DNA of 20,894 nucleotides from a virus, in IMG/VR virus record IMGVR_UViG_3300026097_000128, positions 1-20,894 of that record. One strand, written 5' to 3'. Below are positions 1-7,237 of this stretch, piece after piece. A program made the position numbers and the translations under genes. Below the pieces are notes generated by a model. It saw nothing but the letters and a program-made list of their open reading frames with translations, made no database searches and had not been told where the DNA came from. The stretch's first letter is position 1, and each line of letters starts with the position of its first letter.

Positions 1-165
1 CAGACCTGCGGTGAGACCAGTTTTCAAGCCCTCCTCGAGATCGCCGCTTTGGATGGCGCTGCCAATGCCTGCGCCAAGAGAGCCCGCGAGCAACGGGCTC
101 AGACCGACCGCGCTTGCCCCAGCAAGGCCGGAACCAAGCAAGCTGAAAAGAAGAGGAAGGGCCAT
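1..165 (-). CDS. Hydrophobic Gly/Ala/Leu-rich virion protein, N-terminal fragment
   Basis: The reading frame opens with ATG at 165-163 and stays open to the left edge, so only about 55 N-terminal residues are visible. They start MALPLLFSLLGSGLAGA and are rich in Leu, Gly and Ala, followed by a more polar piece (IQSGDLEEGLKTGL). A GGAG ribosome-binding site lies 6 bases before the ATG. Proteins with this kind of beginning occur late in the structural operon of marine podoviruses and are often long internal or ejection proteins. That role is inference from position and composition. A membrane-active or DNA-ejection role would fit the hydrophobic start. It is the last gene of the minus-strand run visible here and follows the fibre gene after a 71-base gap. 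Confidence 0.6.
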   Translation of the reverse strand, partial: MALPLLFSLLGSGLAGASAVGLSPLLAGSLGAGIGSAIQSGDLEEGLKTGLTAGL

Positions 166-166
166 G

Positions 167-180
167 ACATCTCCGGATGT
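167..180 (-). promoter_or_regulatory. Small hairpin over the ribosome-binding site of the last gene
   Basis: In the minus-strand RNA, ACAUC pairs with GAUGU around a CGGA loop, which puts part of the GGAG ribosome-binding site in the loop just before the start codon at 165. The stem is only 5 base pairs, so an effect on translation is a guess. Confidence 0.25.
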
Positions 181-236
181 GTCTGTGATGTTGCGTGCAG
201 TTTAGCACATGGTTTTGGATATGTAATCCCCTTGGA

Positions 237-1337
237 TCACAGCTGTATCTGAGTGACTCCGACAAGAACGGAAGGTGCATCTGGGGCAAACGCCAGCCCC
301 GTCACGGGACCCAAGGACACGGCAGTGCTGTCGGCCGCCCAGTACAGCTCGACATAATCAGACGCAGCCAAGGACACGTCGTAGTTCAAAGATATGGGCA
401 CATAGCCGTTGTTGATGTTGCTGGTCACAGCCCGTACCGTGTCAGCCACATCTGAGCCGTTCTTTCGCAGCCAGAAATATACGTTCTTGGCCGAGCTGCT
501 GGTGGATGTGAGCTGCAGAGAGGCCGTCACCTTGTAATACCCGGGGTCTGCGGCAACCAAGCGCGACGCGGGTGTTCCGATTGTCACACCGTTGCTGGAC
601 AGCGTTGTGCCGTATGTGATCGACGTGGCCGTGTTTGTCGCGGACAGGGTCTGGCTTGCCGTCGAGTCGAACGTCCCATAGCTCAAGCCCATCGGGATGG
701 TGGGGCGCACAAGTATCTCGCCGTCAGTCGCGTCGACAGTTAGGATAGCCGCAACCGGAATCACCACGTTTGGCGCAGTGGGGCGCACCTTCGTGAAGTC
801 CCCGGCCGTGGTCGGGGAGGCATACAGAACATCACCCTGAGACCAAGTTTCGCTGACCGTAGAACCTGTGGTGTTCAGGCCCCGCACCTTGCCATAGAGT
901 GTGACCGGGCCAATTGCGTCGTCGGCCATATCGAACGTCGTCACACCGATGAAATACAGCTCGTTGGCGAGGCTGTTGGCCGTGTATACGCTGATCTCGA
1001 TGTCGTCACCGACACCCGCAAAACCGACGACCGTCCCGTTCGGGATGGTGCTGCCGCTGGTGTTCTTCACACGCATGTAGGTCTCAAACCCGATCTGCTG
1101 CACCACACCATTCAAGTGGGTCAGATTGAGCGTGTCCTCGGTCGAGTTGTAGCTGAGCTTCCCGGTGGGCGTCCTGCCGGCAGATGCGGTGATCTGTATC
1201 TCAGAGGTTTGAAGCGGTCCCGGGTTGCGCACCTGCTGCGCGAAGATCGAGAAAGCCCGCACCAGCTGGGTCATGTATTTCTGGTCGTACTGCTGTGGAG
1301 CCTCCGGAAAATACGGGAAGTTGAGGTTCGTCCCCAT
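237..1337 (-). CDS. Fibre or spike protein with C-terminal jelly-roll-like domain
   Basis: A 366-residue protein. The N-terminus (MGTNLNFPYFPEAPQQYD) and an Ala/Gln-rich stretch to about residue 60 look like a virion-attachment region. The middle (about 80-215) is beta-rich, with motifs such as MRVKNTSGSTIPNGTVV and GDVLYASPTTAG that recur in phage fibres. From about 218 on (YGTFDSTASQTLSATNTATS, PGYYKVTASLQL, WLRKNGSDVADT, DYVELYWAADS) the pattern resembles C1q/TNF-like jelly-roll domains that trimerise and bind ligands. The start codon overlaps the stop of the upstream gp10-like gene (TGATG), so the two are translationally coupled. A receptor-binding or neck-fibre role is inferred from domain type and position. 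The exact family was not determined. Confidence 0.7.
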   Translation of the reverse strand: MGTNLNFPYFPEAPQQYDQKYMTQLVRAFSIFAQQVRNPGPLQTSEIQITASAGRTPTGKLSYNSTEDTLNLTHLNGVVQQIGFETYMRVKNTSGSTIPNGTVVGFAGVGDDIEISVYTANSLANELYFIGVTTFDMADDAIGPVTLYGKVRGLNTTGSTVSETWSQGDVLYASPTTAGDFTKVRPTAPNVVIPVAAILTVDATDGEILVRPTIPMGLSYGTFDSTASQTLSATNTATSITYGTTLSSNGVTIGTPASRLVAADPGYYKVTASLQLTSTSSSAKNVYFWLRKNGSDVADTVRAVTSNINNGYVPISLNYDVSLAASDYVELYWAADSTAVSLGPVTGLAFAPDAPSVLVGVTQIQL

Positions 1338-3196
1338 CAGCGCCTCCCGTCAGGGCGCAGCTCGAGCCGGGTCGCGCCTAGCTTCCAAGCCGTGTTGTAT
1401 TGGCTCCCCTCGATCTTGAAGCGCACGGACCGCGCGCGGAGACGCACGAATTTCTGCTTGGTATACCGCTCGATAGGCACGACCGCGGTGCGCGTGACCG
1501 CGCCGCCCTCGTCATTACCAAGCCCTCCGCCGGGGAAGTTCTTGCCGGTGAGCGTCATAGTGACGGTCGGGCTACCCTCGGAGCCCAAGAACGTGACATC
1601 GGGAATGATCCGCTTGATGAACATGAACTGATAGCCGTCGCCCAGATCGAAATCGCTCGACTCGATATAGGAGTGGAACCCCACCGGCGGGTTCTGGCTG
1701 CCGTCGTTGACGCCATCCTCGTGGTAATACAGGTAGTTGTCCGTTCCGGCAGCGATCGGCTTGCGAAAAACACCTCTCGGCTCCCACGCGGTGCGGGGAA
1801 GCGTGCCGAAATACCACGTGCTGTCCGCGTAATTATAGATCACGTAGCGTGAGCACTCGTCACCCTGATCGCACGGGTAGAACCACCAGACCTCGGAAAA
1901 GTCAGGCTGGTGGCCGGCGAAAACCTTGTCACCCTGCGCGAAGTTGAAAGCCTGAAAAACCCGCTCAGACACAGGACAGTTCAGCGGCTTCACTGAGCCG
2001 TCGAACACGTAGAAGTCTTCCTCGCCCATCCAGAAAACAGCATCGTTCGCGGCAACGGCTGCGTTCTGGCCGATGATGCTCACGCCCGGGGAGACCTCGG
2101 TGATCCCGAATGTGAACGGAGCGCCGGTGTACTGCACCGTGTGCAGGGACACGTCCGTGAACACCAGAATTTGCTGCTTGGTTTCAACCGCGGTCACAAT
2201 CTCGCTGCCAGAGCCGATGCGTAAATCGCCCGCCGTGTTGTCCTCGCGCGTCTCCCAGTCGATCAAGCTCTCCTGACTCGAGAAGCGGATCAGAAGCGGG
2301 TCTTGCGTACCAATGTCGTTTTCCGGGTCGCACCCGAACGCCAGAATATGGCGATCGACATCCGAGACAATGATCTTCTTGGCAATGGTCGGCGTCAGAT
2401 TGGCCCCCGAAAGAGACGATAGCTCCACCATGCGACCACCCAGACCAAGGGAGGCATCAAAGTAATATATACCCCCGTCGTGCACATTCGCGAGAAGGTC
2501 TTCTCCGAAGTTGTCCTGTGACCATATCCGTAGCTGAGCTGACGCAATTGCCGTGGTGCCCGGAGAGCCCCAGCCACCGTCACCCCAAGGGTCAACACCC
2601 CAGCCCGTGCCAAACGCCACGGTATCGAGGCCCACGTTGATCTGATATTCGCCGACGACCGACGCGCCGCCGTTGCCCGTGTCGGAGGCGTTCGCAGCGT
2701 CTGTAACTTCGATCTCGTATGTGTTTGCGTCAACGATCTGCGTGACCTGATGCTCCGCATTGAGCACATCTGCGGTAACCGTCCCGCCTAGCGACACAGC
2801 ACCGGAGAACGTCACGAAATCGTTCAGGACCGCGCCATGTGAGACATCAGAAACCGTGATCGTCGTTGACCCGGTCGTGGCGCTGAATGTGACGTCGCCG
2901 GCCGCCGTCGTGTTTCTGATCGGCGTTGCATCTATAAAGTCTTGACCGCGAGAGATGTAGAACTTCAGGTGCGTGCCAATGCCAAGCAGGCGCTCGCCGG
3001 TCAGCGTCACCCAAGGATGCAGGCTTCTGCAGGTGCCAAGAAACGTGGAATTGGACAGCCGCGTCCATCCGCCGATCGACTCAGGGTATCCCTCCTTGAA
3101 GCGGACCTTGTTGCAATCGAACCAGCCGCCCTCATTCGCATAGGACGTTGTATCGCTGACGATACCCGGGCGAAACTGAAGCTTCAGAAACTGCAT
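1337..3196 (-). CDS. Large tail/stabilisation protein, P22 gp10-like
   Basis: A 619-residue protein. The open frame extends 12 codons further upstream, but the start at 3196 is preferred: it has GAGG upstream, lies just after the o-spanin stop (TAA at 3198-3200), and gives the expected beginning MQFLKLQFRPGIVSDTTSY. The pattern YANEGGWFDCNKVRFKEG, then IGGW and repeated GTHLKFY- or WWFY-like beta blade elements, recurs in marine podoviruses and resembles the P22 packaged-DNA stabilisation protein gp10 (tail hub). Near residues 100-190 a Thr/Val-rich insert (FSATTGSTTITVSDVSHG) looks like an added beta domain. Its place beside fibre and lysis genes fits a tail-hub role. The assignment is by recognition of pattern; a T7 gp12-like tubular protein is the main alternative. 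Confidence 0.65.
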   Translation of the reverse strand: MQFLKLQFRPGIVSDTTSYANEGGWFDCNKVRFKEGYPESIGGWTRLSNSTFLGTCRSLHPWVTLTGERLLGIGTHLKFYISRGQDFIDATPIRNTTAAGDVTFSATTGSTTITVSDVSHGAVLNDFVTFSGAVSLGGTVTADVLNAEHQVTQIVDANTYEIEVTDAANASDTGNGGASVVGEYQINVGLDTVAFGTGWGVDPWGDGGWGSPGTTAIASAQLRIWSQDNFGEDLLANVHDGGIYYFDASLGLGGRMVELSSLSGANLTPTIAKKIIVSDVDRHILAFGCDPENDIGTQDPLLIRFSSQESLIDWETREDNTAGDLRIGSGSEIVTAVETKQQILVFTDVSLHTVQYTGAPFTFGITEVSPGVSIIGQNAAVAANDAVFWMGEEDFYVFDGSVKPLNCPVSERVFQAFNFAQGDKVFAGHQPDFSEVWWFYPCDQGDECSRYVIYNYADSTWYFGTLPRTAWEPRGVFRKPIAAGTDNYLYYHEDGVNDGSQNPPVGFHSYIESSDFDLGDGYQFMFIKRIIPDVTFLGSEGSPTVTMTLTGKNFPGGGLGNDEGGAVTRTAVVPIERYTKQKFVRLRARSVRFKIEGSQYNTAWKLGATRLELRPDGRR

Positions 3197-3197
3197 C

Positions 3198-3425
3198 TTA
3201 CTTGTCCTCGCACTCCTCACGCTCCCACGCAAGGTTTGTGCGGAAGTCGCGGCTCAGATTCCACGGAGCGTTCGCTGCCCGCCAATCAATCTCTTCTTGG
3301 GTGAACTCGCGCTTCTCTTCGACGTCGCAGAAAAACGCCTCAGTCACCACCGGCTCCGGTTCCGGTTGGGAGCATCCAATCGGAAGGAACATCGAAAAGA
3401 CTGGGATCGTCAACAGTCGCATCAT
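3198..3425 (-). CDS. o-spanin, outer-membrane lipoprotein (Rz1-like)
   Basis: A 75-residue protein starting MMRLLTIPVFSMFLPIGCSQ. A short hydrophobic signal is followed by Cys18, which would be the lipidated residue. The lipobox is imperfect (P-I-G-C instead of L-x-G/A-C), so lipidation is probable rather than certain. A Pro/Glu stretch (PEPEP) follows, then a motif (FTQEEIDWRAANAPWNLSRD) that I recognise from o-spanins of Gram-negative marine phages. GGAGG lies 9 bases before the ATGATG pair and decides the start at 3425 (or 3422). The gene begins inside the i-spanin gene in another frame (86-base overlap), the classic Rz/Rz1 arrangement. The pair bridges inner and outer membranes and fuses them in the last step of lysis. 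Confidence 0.8.
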   Translation of the reverse strand: MMRLLTIPVFSMFLPIGCSQPEPEPVVTEAFFCDVEEKREFTQEEIDWRAANAPWNLSRDFRTNLAWEREECEDK

Positions 3426-3597
3426 CTTGGGCATCCTCCAGTATGTTCTGAACGCGGGCCGAACAGTTGGCCAGTCTGTTCTCGAGGGACTTGATAGTTG
3501 CCTCTTGGCGATCCAGTTTCCGATCGGCATACCACGCATATCCGCCCGCCAAAACAGTCGTGATCGCAAGCGCGGATATGAGGTACTTGGTTATCAT
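3340..3597 (-). CDS. i-spanin, inner-membrane subunit (Rz-like)
   Basis: An 85-residue protein with one N-terminal membrane helix (about residues 4-23, YLISALAITTVLAGGYAWYA), then a periplasmic coiled coil (DRKLDRQEATIKSLENRLAN) and an acidic tail. This is the layout of an i-spanin. The coiled coil is short for Rz but usual for compact marine phages. It starts in an ATGA overlap with the endolysin stop (3594-3597), and the o-spanin starts within its 3' part in another frame. The call rests on topology plus the overlapping lipoprotein gene, not on sequence motif. Confidence 0.78.
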   Translation of the reverse strand: MITKYLISALAITTVLAGGYAWYADRKLDRQEATIKSLENRLANCSARVQNILEDAQDDATVDDPSLFDVPSDWMLPTGTGAGGD

Positions 3598-4211
3598 CTG
3601 TCCCCGTCAGCCCACTTTTTGATGCGTTCGCGCATGATCCACAGAGCCAAAAGACCAACCGCTCCGGCAACCCCGAGGGCCGCGAGCTGGGCGTTTCCAT
3701 CAAGAGTCGCGAGAGCCCCAATGCCGCCACCGGCGGCGGTCGCCAGCTGAGCAGCTGAGGCCTGCACGGTCTTGGATTGTGCCACCGATGTGCGCGGCGC
3801 GGGCGCGGGCTGGCCGGTCGTCCAGTCGCTCTCGGGATAGACATCCCGCTTCAGCTCGAAATGCGGTCCGTCGCGGAACTTGGACCAGCGTCCACCCCAC
3901 GTAATCGCCACGCCTTCTGCCTTGGCGGCAGCCTCAACAGCAGGACCCAGCTTGTGATACAGGGGCCATGCGAACTCAGCCCCGTTCGGCCCAATCGGAA
4001 GAAGATCGACTGCATGGCCGGTCAGGTGTCGGCTGTTCATGGTCTGGGATGCTCCGGAGGCCACAAGCTGGCGCTGACGCGCCTCGCTGCGCACGCCTTC
4101 GATGACGATGAAATCCAGAGGACTTTCTTGCAGCGCCCGGTCGATGACACGGCGAAGGTCAGGGTGAATACCCGCCAAGTTCTTCTTGCTTCGGCTGCTA
4201 TATTTCCGCAT
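3594..4211 (-). CDS. Endolysin, M15 family peptidase, with C-terminal membrane helix
   Basis: A 205-residue protein. The N-terminal 125 residues carry the zinc peptidase signature of the M15 (VanY / L-alanyl-D-glutamate endopeptidase) family: SRHLTGHAVDL gives ligands His62 and Asp69, and DGPHFEL gives catalytic Asp114 and ligand His117. It would cut the peptide stems of peptidoglycan. A Pro/Ala linker (about 133-160) leads to a hydrophobic helix (about 176-193, LAALGVAGAVGLLALWIM) followed by basic residues (RERIKKW). No N-terminal signal is visible, so the C-terminal helix may anchor the enzyme at the inner membrane or act in export. The start at 4211 has GAGG 7 bases upstream. It is followed directly by the spanin pair, completing a lysis cassette. 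No separate classical holin gene sits beside it. Confidence 0.88.
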   Translation of the reverse strand: MRKYSSRSKKNLAGIHPDLRRVIDRALQESPLDFIVIEGVRSEARQRQLVASGASQTMNSRHLTGHAVDLLPIGPNGAEFAWPLYHKLGPAVEAAAKAEGVAITWGGRWSKFRDGPHFELKRDVYPESDWTTGQPAPAPRTSVAQSKTVQASAAQLATAAGGGIGALATLDGNAQLAALGVAGAVGLLALWIMRERIKKWADGDR

Positions 4212-4220
4212 CGGTCATCC

Positions 4221-5264
4221 TCACAGCTTCATGATGTAGGCCAGCGCGTAGTAGGGCGGCCTGTTCTCGTGGGCGCCTCCGCCCCCGGTGTTGTTGCTGA
4301 AACCCTGCACGTTGTGCGCGTGGTTGCCGGCGGCCCCCGTAAGCACAGTGGTAAAACCTTTGTTTGCAGAGTCGGTGGCAAACGTATTGACCCCAATGTT
4401 ATTGATGCCGGTCTGGTTGTAAGTGTGCTGGTGGTTGCCGGCCACATTGGTGTTCAAGTTCACATAGTGGGCGTGAGTCGGAATTTGAGATTCCGCCAGT
4501 GTGACTGTATTAGCGCCGCCGGTGTCGTCCGGAGCGTATGTGCCACCGGTGTCTGCATCGGCATGGACCACAAAACGCCCGGTTAGGTTCGGTGTGCCGT
4601 TGGCGCCGTCACAGATCGCCCAGCCCGTTGGGATATCTGCGACGCTGCCCGACCACATGATGATGCCACCTTGCGGGACATATCCGAAGCCAGTTCCCGC
4701 CGTGTCCACGCCATCTAGCGTGTTGAGCTCGTCTGTGCTGGCCGTGATGCCGTCCAGCGTGTTCAGCTCATCGGCTGTGGCGGTAAGGCCGAGGTTTTCC
4801 AGCGCTACGGCAACATCGTCGACGTCCGACAGATTGTTCTCGCCACGCAAATACGTGCTGGTGATGTCCACAACCTCGGCTGTCGATCCCGCGCCGTCGC
4901 AATACACGATAGCCTGCGAGCCGTTGGCGATGGTCACGTTGCCGCCCGAACCCTGCGTCATGACCACAGACTCCCCGGAGGAGTTCTGCACGATGTAGAC
5001 ACGCTGCGCGTCGTTCGGCGAAATGGTTACCGTGTTCGTGCCGCTCGGCGATCCACCGAACACCAACGCGGCGTAGTGGCCCTCAGATAGAATACCGTCT
5101 GACAGGCTCAGCGTGTGCGTTGTTCCAACCAAGGAGATCGTGCCGGCCTCAGAGGTGAGCCGGTTGATGATCTGCATGTTGATGTTTGTGGTCTGTCCCC
5201 ACGTCCCCGACTGTTCGCCGTCAGCGGGCAGCTCCAGTCCGGTGGTAGAATATGAGCTAGGCAT
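4221..5264 (-). CDS. Tail fibre with tail-collar domain and His-X-His tip
   Basis: A 347-residue protein. The N-terminus (MPSSYSTTGLELPADGEQ, then TWGQTTNINMQIIN) is the virion-attachment type common in phage fibres. A duplicated segment DELNTLDGITAST / DELNTLDGVDTAG lies at about 165-189. The collar domain follows (about 199-232: QGGIIMWSGSVADIPTGWAICDG ending PNLTGRF), typical of phage tail-collar proteins (PF07484). The C-terminal tip has His-X-His at 264-266, 278-280 and 315-317, and closes with HENRPPYYALAYIMKL, a widespread fibre ending. Similar His-X-His sites bind metal in the T4 long-fibre tip, so metal-stabilised trimer packing is a fair inference. Receptor binding is the probable role. 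AAGGA lies before the ATG at 5264. Confidence 0.85.
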   Translation of the reverse strand: MPSSYSTTGLELPADGEQSGTWGQTTNINMQIINRLTSEAGTISLVGTTHTLSLSDGILSEGHYAALVFGGSPSGTNTVTISPNDAQRVYIVQNSSGESVVMTQGSGGNVTIANGSQAIVYCDGAGSTAEVVDITSTYLRGENNLSDVDDVAVALENLGLTATADELNTLDGITASTDELNTLDGVDTAGTGFGYVPQGGIIMWSGSVADIPTGWAICDGANGTPNLTGRFVVHADADTGGTYAPDDTGGANTVTLAESQIPTHAHYVNLNTNVAGNHQHTYNQTGINNIGVNTFATDSANKGFTTVLTGAAGNHAHNVQGFSNNTGGGGAHENRPPYYALAYIMKL

Positions 5265-5273
5265 TGGCTATCC

Positions 5274-6038
5274 TTACGCAGCGACCTCAGTCCATTCGTC
5301 CGATGTATCCGGATCAATCTCAGTCCAGCCATCGGCCGTCCCGGGATCAACCAAGACCCAACCCCCAGCAGTCCCAGTGTCGATAGAAGACCAAGCGTTG
5401 GCCGCACCGGGGTCAACAGGAGTATAACTTGTACCGGGCGTTGGCACAATACGGCCCCACACCCGGACGCCGCCAACCTGCCCAGTGGCAAAAACACCGG
5501 TCAGCTGGACCGTGGCCCCACCCGTGACGGTGACTGATCCGACAGCGGCTGAGGCAGAAACGCCCGTGAGCGGCACGTTTGCATCTGCCGTGACGGCAAC
5601 GCTACCAACCTCTCCAACGGCTTCGACGCCCGTGACAGGGACCTCAATGACAAGGTCAACCGTGACAACGCCCACCTCGCCAGTGGCCTCGACGCCCGTG
5701 ACAGGTGCATCCGCTCCGGCCCGACCAATGGCTGTCCCAACCTCGCCGGTGGCCTCAACTCCAGTGAGGGGCACGTTGGCCCCGCCAGTGACATCTACGC
5801 TGTTTGTGGCGCCGGTTGCCTCAACCCCCGTGACCGGGACGTTCGCTCCAGCCGTTACAGCAACAGAACCGGCGGTTCCGGCGGCTTCGACCCCTGTTAC
5901 CGGGACATTTGCGTCGGCAGACACAGTGAGAGTGCCGACCGTCCCCGTCGCAGAAACGCCCGTTAGTAGAACAACAACATTTGCAGAGCCGGTGTCATCG
6001 GCCAGCGTTGTTGAAGCTAAGGGCGAAAAGCCGAGCAT
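5274..6038 (-). CDS. Fibre-like protein made of eight 22-residue repeats plus 11-residue Trp repeats
   Basis: A 254-residue protein. After a short head (MLGFSPLASTTLADD) it has eight tandem repeats of exactly 22 residues, each with a core like ANVPVTGVEATGEVG. The TGV triplet falls at residues 26, 48, 70, 92, 114, 136, 158 and 180 with no slip. From about 205 on, a second repeat of 11 residues places Trp at 216, 227, 238 and 249 (for example GWTEIDPDTSDE). The residue pattern predicts regular beta structure, for example a beta-solenoid or stacked trimeric shaft. No enzyme motif is present. It sits between the collar fibre and two tail-assembly-like genes, so a fibre shaft or virion decoration is the likely role. 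The family is not one I can name. Confidence 0.7.
   Translation of the reverse strand: MLGFSPLASTTLADDTGSANVVVLLTGVSATGTVGTLTVSADANVPVTGVEAAGTAGSVAVTAGANVPVTGVEATGATNSVDVTGGANVPLTGVEATGEVGTAIGRAGADAPVTGVEATGEVGVVTVDLVIEVPVTGVEAVGEVGSVAVTADANVPLTGVSASAAVGSVTVTGGATVQLTGVFATGQVGGVRVWGRIVPTPGTSYTPVDPGAANAWSSIDTGTAGGWVLVDPGTADGWTEIDPDTSDEWTEVAA
5451..5978 (-). repeat. Eight tandem 66-base coding repeats
   Basis: The 22-residue protein repeats of the gene at 5274-6038 are encoded by tandem 66-base units with diverged copies. On the plus strand, variants of a short GCCTCGACGCCCGTGACAGG core recur at 66-base steps. Repeat number could change by recombination or slippage. Confidence 0.8.
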
Positions 6039-6048
6039 GGCCTAGCTC

Positions 6049-6402
6049 TTAGCCCAGCAGCGCGTCGAGCGTCAGCGCCTTGAGCTCATCAGGTGTGGAA
6101 GCCGCGTCGATGCGGGGATCGTCTGTGACACCTCTCAGCGCCTGCTTGGCAGCTGAAACGCCAGCTTGCGCGTCTGCGTCGCCGGTCTCGGCAGCACGGA
6201 ACCAGTCGGCGTCCAATTTGGCGAATCTGGGTTCACGTTCGGAACGCAACTTGTCGCGGTGAATCTCTCGGGCTTTCACCATGTCGACTTCGACCACGTC
6301 GCCGTCGAACTGCCAAGCGCCACGGAACGTGCGGTCCTGCGGCACAGTGACGGACGATGCGTCGCGCACATCGCCATTGATGTTGATATACGTCTGAGCC
6401 AT
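6049..6402 (-). CDS. Tail-fibre assembly/chaperone-like protein
   Basis: A 117-residue protein. The start at 6402 (MAQTYININGDVRDA) shares bases with the stop of the upstream gene (TGATG) and is preferred over an ATG 27 bases earlier that lies inside that gene. The core VPQDRTFRGAWQFDGDVVEVDM, followed by a charged helix (KAREIHRDKLRSEREPRFAK) and an ending PDELKALTLDALLG, is a pattern I associate with small phage tail-assembly proteins that help fibres fold or mount. The upstream protein ends with a related DRSLRNAW motif. Its place just before the fibre genes supports the role. The family name is not certain and no experimental function is implied. Confidence 0.55.
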   Translation of the reverse strand: MAQTYININGDVRDASSVTVPQDRTFRGAWQFDGDVVEVDMVKAREIHRDKLRSEREPRFAKLDADWFRAAETGDADAQAGVSAAKQALRGVTDDPRIDAASTPDELKALTLDALLG

Positions 6403-6860
6403 CACGCGGCCTCCTGCTTGATCTTCCATGCGTTCCGAAGGGACCGGTCCGTCGGGACCAATTCTACAGGAACAATCCTCAAAATGCTACGGTTTCCCCG
6501 GTAGTCGCGCCACACCCGCGGCGGCAGGTCTTTCATGACCAGATATTCCATCGCCTCTTCCTCGGTCATGGCCGGGACGGGCGGCGTCTCGTGCAGCAGG
6601 TGACCGCGCGTGTGTCGCACGAAACCATCGCGCTCTTCGTCCTCGCGCAGCGCCCAGTAGACCTCGACCGGGGGCAAGATACCGCCATGCATCGCCATCG
6701 CCAGCCATGTCGGGCTGGGGCGTGTAACCTTGGCGGGCTCGTCCGGGGCAGCAGGGTCTTCCCACAGGATAGCGTAGTTACCTTGGGGTAAGTCCGTGTG
6801 CTGATCCTTGAAGATCATCTCGCGTTCCCAGAGTTTGTATTGGGTGTAGTCTATGGTCAT
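6402..6860 (-). CDS. Conserved phage protein, possible tail-assembly partner
   Basis: A 152-residue protein, MTIDYTQYKLWEREMIF, with no membrane segment or enzyme motif. It starts in an ATGA overlap at the first of the shared array junctions, so it is translated from the ribosome-binding site written in the end of the preceding fibre gene. Its C-terminus (VPTDRSLRNAWKI, then KQEAA) matches the DR(T/S)xRxAW motif near residue 26 of the next protein, so the two probably share a domain or ancestry. Function is not recognised. Between the fibre array and the repeat fibre, a fibre-assembly role is plausible. Confidence 0.55.
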   Translation of the reverse strand: MTIDYTQYKLWEREMIFKDQHTDLPQGNYAILWEDPAAPDEPAKVTRPSPTWLAMAMHGGILPPVEVYWALREDEERDGFVRHTRGHLLHETPPVPAMTEEEAMEYLVMKDLPPRVWRDYRGNRSILRIVPVELVPTDRSLRNAWKIKQEAA

Positions 6861-7237
6861 GCGGGGTCTCCGAAGGCAGCTATGGAGATCAAAACGGGGT
6901 CTGCAACTACGCTGGCCTGAAAGTGGTTTATCTTACACTTTGATGCGGTTTTACTTCCGGTGTCTTCCTGCGTCAAAAACGCCCCGTTTCCAACGGCCGT
7001 AAATTGAGACCCCAGAACAACTGCGTAGCTTGTTCCCGAAAAAGCGTTGGTAAAGTTTGGCTCTTGAGTGCCAACGCCGAGATCAGTGATACTCGAAACA
7101 TTAAAACTTGCGGTATTGGCTGGAACACCTGCTGCGTAAATCGAGTAAGACCACGCCTTCGCGGTCCCCTCAAGCACCGCCGAGGCCGGGACGCTATCTA
7201 TGCCGTCGCCGAAGTTCTGTGCGTTGATCGTACTCAT
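6857..7237 (-). CDS. Small fibre-like protein, array member 7 (last)
   Basis: A 126-residue protein. A variable head (MSTINAQNFGDGIDSVPASA) is followed by the shared array domain: GTAKAW, then SFNVSSITDLGVG, then a TNAFSGTSYAVV segment. It ends GDPA, where the other members end GDLA. The start overlaps the previous stop (ATGA at 7234-7237). The AKAW ... SSITD.G.G pattern is frequent at the tips or shafts of fibres of marine phages, where it is usually part of a longer protein; here it stands alone. Role as an exchangeable fibre tip or virion decoration is inference. Confidence 0.6.
   Translation of the reverse strand: MSTINAQNFGDGIDSVPASAVLEGTAKAWSYSIYAAGVPANTASFNVSSITDLGVGTQEPNFTNAFSGTSYAVVLGSQFTAVGNGAFLTQEDTGSKTASKCKINHFQASVVADPVLISIAAFGDPA

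Noticed and set aside
3198-3597. Frameshift between two lysis frames
   Set aside because: The two frames give complete, well-formed i-spanin and o-spanin products with their own ribosome-binding sites, a known overlapping arrangement.
3777-4586. Long plus-strand open frame (269 codons)
   Set aside because: It is opposite the endolysin and collar-fibre genes, has no recognisable protein pattern and no ribosome-binding logic. It is a shadow of minus-strand coding.
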